Shown here: piece by piece, positions 20,533-29,955 of the stretch
Layout of the letters: each line of letters opens with the position of its first letter
Numbering within the stretch: position 1 is the first letter of the stretch
Virus record (IMG/VR): IMGVR_UViG_3300042292_000593
Coordinates: 1-32,872 of that record
Reading direction: 5' to 3' (one strand)
DNA: 32,872 bases
Source: a virus
Notes under the pieces: model-generated
The model's database searches: none
What the model was told of the DNA's origin: nothing
Seen by the model: only the letters and a program-made list of their open reading frames with translations
Made by a program: the position numbers and the translations under genes

Positions 20533-20691
20533 ATGCCTGAGAAAATTGAGCTGTCAATCAATGTTGTAAACGCTGTCCTGACCTACCTCGGTAAACAGCC
20601 GTTTGAACAGGTTGCACCCCTGATTAACGCGATCCAGCAGGAAGCGTCCCCGCAGATTCCTGCTCCTGCTGTTGCATCTGAAGACGAGTAA
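20533..20691 (+). CDS. 52-residue conserved-type small protein
   Basis: The frame MPEKIELSINVVNAVLTYLG... is one helical unit (KQPFEQVAPLINAIQQEA) followed by a disordered Pro/Ala tail. GGAGCAATAAC precedes the start. Small proteins with this 'L-x-Y-L-x-x-x-P' helix commonly follow the ferritin-like gene in phages. The function is unknown. Confidence 0.55.
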   Translation: MPEKIELSINVVNAVLTYLGKQPFEQVAPLINAIQQEASPQIPAPAVASEDE

Positions 20692-20697
20692 ACCGTT

Positions 20698-22632
20698 ATG
20701 GCAAACATCAAGATTTCCCAGTTACCATCAGCAACTGCTGTAAGTGCAAATGTTGATGTTTTGCCTATCGTGCATACAGGGGTGACTCAAAAAGTCACCC
20801 CTGACTTGCTTGTAAACGAAGTATTAAAAGCCCCTGATTATATCGGCTCAGATACGCCAAATGACGCTGATTTTGTTGACGTAGTAATCAGCGGATCACT
20901 GACTGCATCACCTGCCAGCAAAAATATCACTCTATCCCCTACTGGTTCAGGACGCATAAACATGCTTCCCGGTGGTGGTATGACGGTAGCTCCTGTGGGC
21001 CTAGGCACAATGGACAATGTGGTGATTGGCTCAACCACAGCGCAAAGCGGTGCGTTCACGTCTCTTACGTCATCGAGTGCAACCACGCTTAATGGCACAA
21101 CCATTCCAGCCTCTAAAACACTGCTGGTAACAACGGACATAGGGTCATCCGTACAAGCGTATGACTTAGACTTGGCTGCGATTGCAGGATTAACCGGCAC
21201 TAGCGGATTTTTGAAGAAAACCGGCGTTAACTCATGGGCGCTGGATACCGTTATCTCATCCGGTACCGTCACGGACGTTGCATTAACAGCACCTACTGGA
21301 CTCACAGTGAGCGGTTCCCCTATTACCACGTCTGGAACCCTAGCGATCACATACACGTCTGGTTACTCTCTCCCCACCAATGCCTCCCAAGCTAACTGGG
21401 ATACAGCCTATGCTGATCGGCTAAAGTGGGATGGCGGTGCGACTGGACTGGTTGCGGCGACTGGTCGCACTAGCCTAGAGTTAGGAACTCTCGCAACGCA
21501 GAACGCTAACAGTGTATCTATTACGGGCGGTGCCATTAGTGGTGCATCTGGATCATTCACTACGCTGTCAGCAAGCTCTACCGTCTCCGGTACGGGTTTT
21601 AGTAACTACCTCGCCTCGCCTCCGGCTATCGGCGGCTCATCCCCTGCGGCGGGTAACTTCACTAATCTTGGCTATACCGGCACGCTCACGGGCGGTACGG
21701 GCGTTATCGCCATCGGCACTAACCAGATTTACAAGGATGCGTCTGGCAACGTGGGGATTGGGACGAGTTCTCCTGCTTATAAGTTGGATTTATCCACATC
21801 GTTCGATGGACGTGCTCGGGTTTGGTTTGCTGCGCTCGCTGTTGCCGGCAACAACAGCAACGGAACGGGTTATCAAATTCGCACACCAAGCAGCACAACA
21901 GATGGTTTTGTGCTTTCCAACGGCGGCAATTCCACTGAATTTTTGCGTGTTGACTCCTCCGGCAACCTCGGACTGGGAGTTACGCCGAGTGCTTGGAGTG
22001 GTGTAAGCAATGTTTTCCAGCTTAAAGGCAATGCTTATGTAGCAAGCACGACCCATGTGCTTAATCACACGGCAAACGCTTTTTTTAATGGATCAAACTG
22101 GATTTATACATCCAATAATTTTGCAAGCCAAACCGAACAGGTCAGCGGCCAACACCGATGGTTCACCGCCCCCTCCGGCACAGCAGGGAGTTTAATTAAC
22201 GGATCAGGAAGTTTCGGCGACCCCAAGATGACCCTGACAGCGGCGGGGGATTTGTTGGTTGGGTATACTGGAACACCGGGACAAAAAGTTTCATGGTCTG
22301 GGGCCAATGCAGGCGATAATTCCGTAATATGGTCTAATGTATCTTCTACAACTATCAATTTAGCTACAGTTTTTCCAACGCTTGTAGTTTCTTCCGGGGC
22401 CACATTAAGTGTACAAATGCAAATTTGCACAAGCTCCGCACCGGGGGCTGCTAGTTCCTATTTTATTATAGGACTGCGAAATGGCAACTCTACATGGGCG
22501 TTTTCTAGCGTTGCTTCTGCAACAACCTCTGGTGTTACTGTTACTGCATCTGGGTCTTCAAATACGATTACTTTGACATTCAGTAGCGGGGGACAGTACG
22601 GGCAATGCAAAATAACTGTTATCAGTTCCTAG
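20698..22632 (+). CDS. Tail fibre protein 1
   Basis: A 644-residue beta-structured protein. The N terminus (MANIKISQLPSATAVSANVD) is a common podovirus-type fibre attachment motif. TAQSGAFTSLTSSSATTLNG and GSFTTLSASSTVSGTGF are fibre shaft repeats. Residues 187-270 carry a module also present in fibre 2. The C-terminal part has GNVGIGTSSPAYKLDLS and GNLGLGVTPSAW repeats, then a beta tip (about 530-644) without a Peptidase_S74 chaperone. It probably trimerises and contacts the host surface. Confidence 0.8.
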   Translation: MANIKISQLPSATAVSANVDVLPIVHTGVTQKVTPDLLVNEVLKAPDYIGSDTPNDADFVDVVISGSLTASPASKNITLSPTGSGRINMLPGGGMTVAPVGLGTMDNVVIGSTTAQSGAFTSLTSSSATTLNGTTIPASKTLLVTTDIGSSVQAYDLDLAAIAGLTGTSGFLKKTGVNSWALDTVISSGTVTDVALTAPTGLTVSGSPITTSGTLAITYTSGYSLPTNASQANWDTAYADRLKWDGGATGLVAATGRTSLELGTLATQNANSVSITGGAISGASGSFTTLSASSTVSGTGFSNYLASPPAIGGSSPAAGNFTNLGYTGTLTGGTGVIAIGTNQIYKDASGNVGIGTSSPAYKLDLSTSFDGRARVWFAALAVAGNNSNGTGYQIRTPSSTTDGFVLSNGGNSTEFLRVDSSGNLGLGVTPSAWSGVSNVFQLKGNAYVASTTHVLNHTANAFFNGSNWIYTSNNFASQTEQVSGQHRWFTAPSGTAGSLINGSGSFGDPKMTLTAAGDLLVGYTGTPGQKVSWSGANAGDNSVIWSNVSSTTINLATVFPTLVVSSGATLSVQMQICTSSAPGAASSYFIIGLRNGNSTWAFSSVASATTSGVTVTASGSSNTITLTFSSGGQYGQCKITVISS

Positions 22633-22656
22633 AGCAATACAGCATAGTATTAACTG

Positions 22657-22803
22657 ATGCTTACCATCGACGGTAAAAAGGTTGATCTGACCAAGCCAGA
22701 GACGCTGAACAAAATCTCAATCAAACCGGGTGGTTACGTGGAGCAAAGAAAAAACGGTGTAACGACCCGTGTCAAAAACAAACCCAAACATCAGGAGGAT
22801 TAA
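22657..22803 (+). CDS. 48-residue basic protein, hypothetical
   Basis: The frame MLTIDGKKVDLTKPETLNKI... is short, lysine-rich and without a membrane segment. It fills the gap between fibre 1 and the next gene, which starts 3 bases after its stop. No recognisable ribosome binding site precedes the ATG. The function is unknown. Confidence 0.4.
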   Translation: MLTIDGKKVDLTKPETLNKISIKPGGYVEQRKNGVTTRVKNKPKHQED

Positions 22804-22806
22804 CTA

Positions 22807-23151
22807 ATGGCCGATTACAAAGAACAAACCGTCTCAGGCACTTCTTGGCAACGAGCATGGCAGATCACGATTGCAAACACGCTGGGTGGACCGCCGTCTG
22901 TTTGCTACAACGAGGAGAGCGTTATCAACCTCAATGACGGGCAGATACGCCAGATGCTGGGCAGTATCAATTACACGGTAGACCCCGAAGGCATCATCGA
23001 ACTGCGCGATCCAGAAACCTTGGAACTGACCGGCGAAACGATCCCGGTAGCGACGGTGCATGAAGCGCTATTCTCAGACTACATTAACAGGGCGATGGCT
23101 CGTGACGATGGGGCTAACCTAGTTCCTCCTGTTGAGCCTGTTGACGCTTAA
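22807..23151 (+). CDS. Hypothetical protein between the fibre genes
   Basis: A 114-residue protein with a strong AGGAGG site. It begins MADYKEQTVSGTSWQRAWQI and contains NLNDGQIRQMLGSINYTVDP with a Pro-rich tail. Similar short proteins occur beside fibre genes in other phages and may be accessory, but no function is known. Confidence 0.55.
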   Translation: MADYKEQTVSGTSWQRAWQITIANTLGGPPSVCYNEESVINLNDGQIRQMLGSINYTVDPEGIIELRDPETLELTGETIPVATVHEALFSDYINRAMARDDGANLVPPVEPVDA

Positions 23152-23172
23152 TTATTTTTCAGAGTAAGTATT

Positions 23173-26100
23173 ATGGCTAATCTCGGTCCGTTATATCAGA
23201 ACCAAACATACAGCAACCTATTACAGATTGATGGGGGGCTAAGCGCTGACCTGAAGAAAGTGCTGGATGGTGATGGTAACGAATCCGGGTTATCCCTGAG
23301 CTTTACAGCAGCCAGTATCACGGGTCTAGTATCAGAATCAGCTAATAACCTATACGGGGGAGCTGCTGGTACCATCCCTTATCAGTCATCCTCTAATAAC
23401 ACGGCGTTTACTACGGCTGGCCCTGTTGGTTATGTACTGTCTTCTAACGGTACTCTCCCGCCGACATGGGTCAATACTATCCCATTTTCCTCATTTGCGG
23501 CACAGGCGACCAACATCGGCGGCGGTGGCTTAGGTCAGCTTCCATATCAGGCTGATCTCAATAGCACCTCTTTTGTACCTGCTGGTACTCCTGGACAGGT
23601 ACTAGTCTCTGGTGGCCTATCTGCTCCTTTTTGGAGCAATTCAGTCCCGGCTGCTGGGACAGCCGGTACTGCTAACGCTGTCTTAGGCGGGGTAGCTGGC
23701 AACCTCCTGTATCAGTCAGGCGTTAATACTACCAGCTATGTCACCAATGGCCTGAATGGGCAATATCTGCGCTCTCAGGGCGCTCTAGCGCCTATCTGGG
23801 ACACTCTAACAGCGGGTGACGTGGGTGCTGTTGCAGCGGATGGCAGTATCGCCATGACCGGCGCACTGAATTTAGGCTCTAACCGCATTCTTAATGTTGC
23901 ACCCCCCGCCATAGGCACTGATGGCGCTAACAAGGACTATGTGGACGCGGCTGCTACAGGCCTGAAGATCAAGACGGCGTGTCGAGCGGCTACAACGGCT
24001 AACATCACCCTTTCCGGCCTACAAACGGTTGACGGTGTGGCGCTTAACAACCTTGATCGAGTGCTAGTCAAAGAGCAGGGCGCACCTGCAACTAACGGCA
24101 TCTACTTGGCCGTTTCTGGTGGTCCGTGGACCAGAACAGCCGACGCTGACACATGGAGCGAACTGTACGGCGCAACGGTATTCATCACCAACGGTACCGT
24201 CAACGCTAATAGCACATGGGCGGCTACAATCCCTTCTAGCGGTGTGTTAGGCGTAGATGAGATAAGATTCGCGCTATTTGGTGCGTCCGCGTCATATACT
24301 GCCGGTACAGGTCTGAATCTCATAGGCTCTCAATTCTCACTTGCAACCCCTGTCACTGTCTCGAATGGCGGCATAGGCGTAAGCACGATTACAGGCATCC
24401 TCAAGGGTAATGGTACCAGTGCTATATCGACGGCCACAGCCGCCGATATAGTCGGGGCTATTGGTGCTACTACGGTACAGAACGCGACAACCGCAGCTAC
24501 CTGTACAGGGAATGCCGGATCAGCCACGGTCTTAGCAACCGCTCGAACCATTAACGGCGTGGCGTTTAATGGATCAGCCAATATAAGTATTGAGTCTGGA
24601 ACCCCTAATACGCTGTCCTTTAGCGCGAGTGGCACTGGTATAAGCCCCGGTGGGTCATGGCGCGGGCTAACTGACGTAACCGTTTCTTATAACTCGATTG
24701 GCGCTGCTGCGCGTGACGGCTCAAATGTAACCAGTGTTACCCCTTGGAATATTGACATTGGCGGTAGAGCTATTGGACTGGCATCCGGTATTATTCTTCC
24801 AGCCACACAAGGCGGCACAGGGTACGGTACAAGCTCTCCATACACGGCGGGAAGCCTCCTGTATGCGTCAACACCGACCAATATAGGACAGATCAACCCA
24901 TTAGCGACAAATAACAGGGTACTGCTTAGTGGCCCAACTCCCGCGTGGGGGCGCGTGGCTCTTGCAACCGACATGGTGGACGGTGTGTTGCCTGTAATTC
25001 GCGGAGGAACGGGAAACAATGTCACGTATCTCGGGAATGCGGCTATCTATACCAATCCCACCGGAGACACTTTAATTTCTGGGAACCTGCCGGTAGCCTC
25101 TGGTGGGACCGGCGCTAATAATGCGGCACAAGCTAGGTTTAATCTGGGCAGCACGATTTTGGGCGGCAATCTCTTTACCATCCCGAATCAGGCCGCAATT
25201 ACTTTCCCAAGATTCAACGCCGATAATACTGTTTCAGCGTTAAGCGCTCCTGACTTTAGAGCGGCTATTGGTGTGGGGACTGGAACTGGTACAGTCACCT
25301 CAGTGGGATTATCTGCACCTATTGGCTTAACCGTGTCTGGCTCTCCTATTACGGGAGCAGGTACATTAGCCCTGACATATACCGCTGGATACTCTATCCC
25401 AACAACAGCAAAACAGGCTGAATGGGATGCTGCTTTTACTCAGAGATTGCAATGGGATGGTGGAGCCACTAATTTAGTCGCTGCAACAGGCCGAGCATCC
25501 TTGGGATTAGGCAATATTGCTACGATTAACACCACAGGCTCAACCACTAACTTCCTGCGTGCTGATGGGACTTGGCAAGCACCAACCGCAGCCTCTACAG
25601 GATGGACTTTAAGCGGTACAAATACATATACGAATAATGCCATTTTGCAAGGGCTTACAGCCCCGGTTGCTAATGATGTTTTCCAGTATATTTCTTGTCA
25701 GCTTGCGGGGAAAGCCGGTGATGTTGGCGGCAATTTAGGCTTAATACAATATTCAAATGACGCTAGTTGTTCATTTTTGACATTTGGTAAAAGTCGTTCC
25801 ACTATAAAAGGGGAAAACTTTACTCGAACCATTGATGGGGACGATTTAGGGGAGATCAGGTTTTCAGGAACGACTGGATCAGGGTTTAGCTCAGGTGGGT
25901 TTACCACGTCCATTGTTGAAAACATGGACACTGATGCAAAAATTTGCATGACCTACAATATATGGACAAGAAGTAGATCATTTGCCAACTACCAGATCAA
26001 TACAGCTAATGCCACAGACGGGCATTTTATAGTCAATCCTAGTGATTTTGCGCCACAGCGCACAGTGCCACCATCGACTGACCCCAATCAAGTTATTGCA

Positions 26101-26940
26101 TTTGTAAACCCCAATAATGGTCGGTTTATGCTTGGAACCAAGCAGATTCCGACTTTTACCATGTGCGCGGCTATTCATCCCGCTTACCAAAACAGAAGCG
26201 TACCGTGTCAAGCAGCAACAACGGCAAACATTACCCTATCGGGTGTGCAAACTATTGATGGGGTTGCGCTTGGGGTCAATGGGATTGTTTTGGTTAAAAA
26301 CCAAATAACGTCATCGCAAAACGGAATATATCGCGTTCAGAGTGGCGCATGGACTAGATACAACGAAACAAACGGGACTGGCAATTATACTGTTTGGACT
26401 GGATTTTATTCAGGGGGAAGATCGGCTAGATTCCACGTCTATTTTGGAACAACAAACAAGCAACAAGATTTCGTATTCTCAGGCGCAACAACCGGAACGG
26501 TAGGCAGCACAGCCATCACGTTTGCGAACGCTGATAGATGGGATTTTGGACCCGACACAAACCATGATTTTTTGGCCACATACTGGGACGGCAGCGCGTT
26601 TGCAGGTCAAAAAATACAACGGACTAGTCCAGCATCAGGGTGGGTGAACTATTCTGATGAACGAGTTAAAACCATAGTTTCTGACATTGAGAATGCAACT
26701 GCAAAGGTGTCTGGCTTGCGCAGCGTCATCGGGTACATGAATAATGACTCAAAACAGGTAAATATACCTATGCTGATTGCCCAAGACGTGCAACAAGTGT
26801 TACCGCAGGCAGTATTTGAAGACCATGATGAAGATAAAACTTTGTTGTTGAGCTATCAATCCGTCATCCCGCTACTGGTTGCAGCCATTAAAGAGCTATC
26901 AGCAAAGGTTGAAGCACTGGAGAATGCTAACAATGGCTAA
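23173..26940 (+). CDS. Tail fibre 2 with Peptidase_S74 autocleaving chaperone
   Basis: At 1255 residues this is the largest gene. The repetitive beta shaft contains TNGIYLAVSGGPW-type modules at about 266-352 and again at about 1010-1100 (shared motif AATTANITLSG). It also has AVGGTG-like repeats and a module at about 704-785 shared with fibre 1. The C terminus (about 1150-1255) is an intramolecular chaperone of the S74 type: SDERVK with Ser1161 and Asp1162, then LRSVIGY, LIAQDVQQVLPQAV and a terminal helix. It would trimerise the fibre and then cut itself off. The 3' end overlaps the next gene by 8 bases. Confidence 0.88.
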   Translation: MANLGPLYQNQTYSNLLQIDGGLSADLKKVLDGDGNESGLSLSFTAASITGLVSESANNLYGGAAGTIPYQSSSNNTAFTTAGPVGYVLSSNGTLPPTWVNTIPFSSFAAQATNIGGGGLGQLPYQADLNSTSFVPAGTPGQVLVSGGLSAPFWSNSVPAAGTAGTANAVLGGVAGNLLYQSGVNTTSYVTNGLNGQYLRSQGALAPIWDTLTAGDVGAVAADGSIAMTGALNLGSNRILNVAPPAIGTDGANKDYVDAAATGLKIKTACRAATTANITLSGLQTVDGVALNNLDRVLVKEQGAPATNGIYLAVSGGPWTRTADADTWSELYGATVFITNGTVNANSTWAATIPSSGVLGVDEIRFALFGASASYTAGTGLNLIGSQFSLATPVTVSNGGIGVSTITGILKGNGTSAISTATAADIVGAIGATTVQNATTAATCTGNAGSATVLATARTINGVAFNGSANISIESGTPNTLSFSASGTGISPGGSWRGLTDVTVSYNSIGAAARDGSNVTSVTPWNIDIGGRAIGLASGIILPATQGGTGYGTSSPYTAGSLLYASTPTNIGQINPLATNNRVLLSGPTPAWGRVALATDMVDGVLPVIRGGTGNNVTYLGNAAIYTNPTGDTLISGNLPVASGGTGANNAAQARFNLGSTILGGNLFTIPNQAAITFPRFNADNTVSALSAPDFRAAIGVGTGTGTVTSVGLSAPIGLTVSGSPITGAGTLALTYTAGYSIPTTAKQAEWDAAFTQRLQWDGGATNLVAATGRASLGLGNIATINTTGSTTNFLRADGTWQAPTAASTGWTLSGTNTYTNNAILQGLTAPVANDVFQYISCQLAGKAGDVGGNLGLIQYSNDASCSFLTFGKSRSTIKGENFTRTIDGDDLGEIRFSGTTGSGFSSGGFTTSIVENMDTDAKICMTYNIWTRSRSFANYQINTANATDGHFIVNPSDFAPQRTVPPSTDPNQVIAFVNPNNGRFMLGTKQIPTFTMCAAIHPAYQNRSVPCQAATTANITLSGVQTIDGVALGVNGIVLVKNQITSSQNGIYRVQSGAWTRYNETNGTGNYTVWTGFYSGGRSARFHVYFGTTNKQQDFVFSGATTGTVGSTAITFANADRWDFGPDTNHDFLATYWDGSAFAGQKIQRTSPASGWVNYSDERVKTIVSDIENATAKVSGLRSVIGYMNNDSKQVNIPMLIAQDVQQVLPQAVFEDHDEDKTLLLSYQSVIPLLVAAIKELSAKVEALENANNG

Positions 26941-28051
26941 GTATTACACCATTGACCTGCTGACCCCTCCCGGTAGCCAGCTAGGGTCTTGTGTCTATCA
27001 GGTATTCATCGAGAATACCAAGACACTGACCACGATCTATTCTGACGCTGCGTGTACTACTGAGATACCGCAACCAGCGGCTGTAGTCGATAACAACATC
27101 GCGTTTTATGTAGTCGATAACTCCATAAGCTACGATATCGTTATCGGTGGCGGCAATCTTTGCCAGAATGCGTGGATATACAATATCAAGGACCTTCCCG
27201 GCACCGTCTGGGAAATGGCCGACACGCTATGGCAGAATAATACGTCTGCATGGGCGGCTGCTAACCCCGTAGGCATCCTCCCATCGTCAACCAGTAATGT
27301 CGGCCAGCTATACACGGGTTTGGACCTTGTACGGGCTGCTATGCGGTTAATTCAGGTGTCCGCCGTTGATACTGACCTGACCGCAGCGGAACTCGCTGAC
27401 GGCATCCAATCACTGAACAGAATGCTGGATCAGTGGGGCGTCGAGGAACTGATGCTGTATCAGGTCAAGCGTGAAGCCTTTCAGCTAAACGCTAACCAGA
27501 ACCCGTACACAATCGGCCTAGGTGGGACATGGAATACCATTAGGCCTATTAGAATCATTGATGCTTATCTGACGCTAAACAATGGGAGCATTCCTGTTGA
27601 TTACCCCATGCAGGTGCTCAACTATGATGACTATAACGCTATCAGGCTGAAAACACTCAGCACTAACTTTCCCGGCTATCTTTACTATCAGCCGTCGTTC
27701 CCTATTGGTGAGGTGTACATCTACCCGCTGTACGCACCTAACGACCCGTCTACACAAGGCCCAGCACTGATTACGCTGACCTCATGGACCCCATTACCGC
27801 TGATTACTGATCCGACGTGTTATATTGAGTTACCTCCGGGTTATTGGGCTGCATTGGTTTATAACCTTGCTGTTGCGCTGGCAATGGAGTATCAATTCGA
27901 CTTGCGCCCAGACGTAATCGCTATGGGGCAAAATGCGTTACGCATTATTAAGAGAATGAACCAGCGTACAGTTACCTTGCAAACTGATACCGCGCTAATG
28001 TCAAGTAGGTTCTTGCGCTATAATATTTACTCGGATAGCACTGGAAGATAA
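26933..28051 (+). CDS. Head-tail adaptor, P22 gp4-like, with N-terminal fused domain
   Basis: Start ATG 26933 (MAKYYTIDLL...) gives 372 residues; P22 gp4 has 166. Residues about 130-300 contain DLVRAAMRLIQV, DLTAAELADGIQSLNRMLDQ and later segments of the P22_Tail-4 family, which binds below the portal. Residues 1-90 form a beta-rich domain (LTTIYSDAACTTEIPQPAAV, YDIVIGGG) of a type usually seen in fibres or receptor-binding proteins. The fusion is unusual. The stop overlaps the next start (TAATG). Confidence 0.82.
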   Translation: MAKYYTIDLLTPPGSQLGSCVYQVFIENTKTLTTIYSDAACTTEIPQPAAVVDNNIAFYVVDNSISYDIVIGGGNLCQNAWIYNIKDLPGTVWEMADTLWQNNTSAWAAANPVGILPSSTSNVGQLYTGLDLVRAAMRLIQVSAVDTDLTAAELADGIQSLNRMLDQWGVEELMLYQVKREAFQLNANQNPYTIGLGGTWNTIRPIRIIDAYLTLNNGSIPVDYPMQVLNYDDYNAIRLKTLSTNFPGYLYYQPSFPIGEVYIYPLYAPNDPSTQGPALITLTSWTPLPLITDPTCYIELPPGYWAALVYNLAVALAMEYQFDLRPDVIAMGQNALRIIKRMNQRTVTLQTDTALMSSRFLRYNIYSDSTGR

Positions 28052-29955
28052 TGCCAACAACCACTGAACTCGCAATACTTGGACCGGGCATCTCAGGCCG
28101 GTCCAAGGCTATTTCAGCACAAAAACGGCTTAACCTTTACATGGAGGTCAGGCGCGATAATGATAAATCCGATCTTGTCGCTTACGGTACGCCGGGACTC
28201 TCTCCTTTTGTTGATTTCGGTAATCAGCCAGCTAGGGGCATGTGGTGGTTTGAAGCAATCAACACCCTGTTTATCGTTGCTTATGACCAATTGCTTGAGG
28301 TCCGTGGTGATGGCAGCTATATCGAGCGAGGAACGCTAGAGACAACGGCTGGCAACGTCAGTATGGCCGACAACGGCTTGCAGCTAATGATTGTGGATGG
28401 GGTAACTGGTTACATCTACACTCCGACAACAGGCGACCTTGCATACAGCCGCACAGGTACGCTAGTCACGGTTACTGAGACGCTACACACTCGCAAGGAG
28501 AATGAGATTGTAAACATCGAGGGTGATGCTAACATCCCATCCGGTGCTTACATTGTCTTCAATCCTCCATTTGTCATTGGGACTAATGCCCTCGTTATCG
28601 GTACTGAGTACGTCATCACGGTCCCCGGTACAGCTAACTGGGTGGGATTGGGTGCTGATTCAACCGCTTACGGTACGGTCTTTACTGCAACCAATACCAC
28701 CACCACAGGTATCGGTACGTGTGTACCGGCTAATACATGGACCTTTTACACTGCCGTATCAGGTGCGGCTACGGGTGACATTCGAGTCGTTAACACCTTC
28801 CGCAAAATTACTAATGCTTACACTGGTATTGATTTTCCTGTTGCTAATACCGTAGCGTTCATTGACAGTTATTTTGTCGTCAACGTAACTGGCACCAAAC
28901 AATTCTGGCTATCGGGTAATTACGATGGGCTCTACTGGGACCCCTTACAGTATGCTAGCAAAGAGGCGTACACTGACAACCTTGAGGCGGTTACAGTCGA
29001 TAACGGCAATATCGTTCTTTTAGGCACTATTTCACAAGAGTATTGGCAAAATAATGGCGGCTTTCCGTTCCCGTTCGCAAGGATATCAGGATCACCGACC
29101 GACGTCGGTGTTGTTGCTCGCTGGTCTATGGCTCGCTGTGGTGGGATGCTTTTCTATCTTGGTCGCACCCGCCGTGGCAGCTTATCGGTTTTCAGCGTAC
29201 AGAATTACGCCCCTACTGTCGTTTCTACCCCGGATTTAGATTACCTCTTTAGCCAGTATCAGAATCCCGGCGATGCTGTTGCGTTTGGGTATCGTCAAAA
29301 CGGGCATGAGTTCTATCAGATTAGCTTCCAGACTGAGGGGAAGACATGGCTATATGATGCAAGCACTCAGGCATGGTCCGAACTATCATCCAATGGTGGC
29401 CGTCACTACGCTCAATGGGGAGCGCAGTTCAAGAATGAGATTGTAGTTAGTGATTATCGAACTGGTAAACTGTATAAACTGGACGCTAACATTTATACTG
29501 ATGCTGGCGATACTATTGTTAGAGAGCTGATTACACCACACACATTCTCTACCAGCACGTTCAACAGACTTCACATCTACCGCCTACGGCTCGATATGGA
29601 GCAGGGTGTAGGTCTACCCCTATCCGAGTATCAATCATCTCAAGACGCGCTCGCTACTAACTTCGATCAAGCGCTGCTAACAGAGGATAATGCTATCATT
29701 CTCCTTGAATCTGATAGCACTGTTATCAGAGAGCGAACCAATCCTCAGATTATGCTACAGGTCAGCCGTGATGGTGGTTATACCTACGGAACAGAAATGT
29801 GGATCAGGATGGGTGCAATCGGTCAGTACCTCCGCAGAGCAGAATGGAGACGGTTAGGTGTCTCTCGGTCTTATGTGTTCAAGTTCCGTATTACTGACCC
29901 GATAAAGGTCGTTATCATCGGAGCAGCGGCTTACATTGCACAGGCGGCGAAGTAA
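28051..29955 (+). CDS. P22 gp10-like DNA stabilisation / tail-hub protein
   Basis: A 634-residue protein; P22 gp10 has 472. The N terminus (AILGPGISGRSKAISAQKRLNLYMEV reads in two parts) and the segments YGTPGLSPFV and WWFEAINTLFIVAYDQLLEV fit the Phage_stabilise family, which plugs the gp4 ring after packaging. About residues 174-226 are an insert (VIGTEYVITVPGTANWVGLG, then GTVFTATN and a Thr/Gly run). The insert resembles a short module common in phage structural proteins and explains part of the extra length. It is joined to its neighbours by one-base overlaps. Confidence 0.85.
   Translation: MPTTTELAILGPGISGRSKAISAQKRLNLYMEVRRDNDKSDLVAYGTPGLSPFVDFGNQPARGMWWFEAINTLFIVAYDQLLEVRGDGSYIERGTLETTAGNVSMADNGLQLMIVDGVTGYIYTPTTGDLAYSRTGTLVTVTETLHTRKENEIVNIEGDANIPSGAYIVFNPPFVIGTNALVIGTEYVITVPGTANWVGLGADSTAYGTVFTATNTTTTGIGTCVPANTWTFYTAVSGAATGDIRVVNTFRKITNAYTGIDFPVANTVAFIDSYFVVNVTGTKQFWLSGNYDGLYWDPLQYASKEAYTDNLEAVTVDNGNIVLLGTISQEYWQNNGGFPFPFARISGSPTDVGVVARWSMARCGGMLFYLGRTRRGSLSVFSVQNYAPTVVSTPDLDYLFSQYQNPGDAVAFGYRQNGHEFYQISFQTEGKTWLYDASTQAWSELSSNGGRHYAQWGAQFKNEIVVSDYRTGKLYKLDANIYTDAGDTIVRELITPHTFSTSTFNRLHIYRLRLDMEQGVGLPLSEYQSSQDALATNFDQALLTEDNAIILLESDSTVIRERTNPQIMLQVSRDGGYTYGTEMWIRMGAIGQYLRRAEWRRLGVSRSYVFKFRITDPIKVVIIGAAAYIAQAAK

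Noticed and set aside
20838-21356. Minus-strand ORF opposite tail fibre 1
   Set aside because: Antisense shadow of a repetitive fibre; no ribosome binding site and no transcription signal on that strand.
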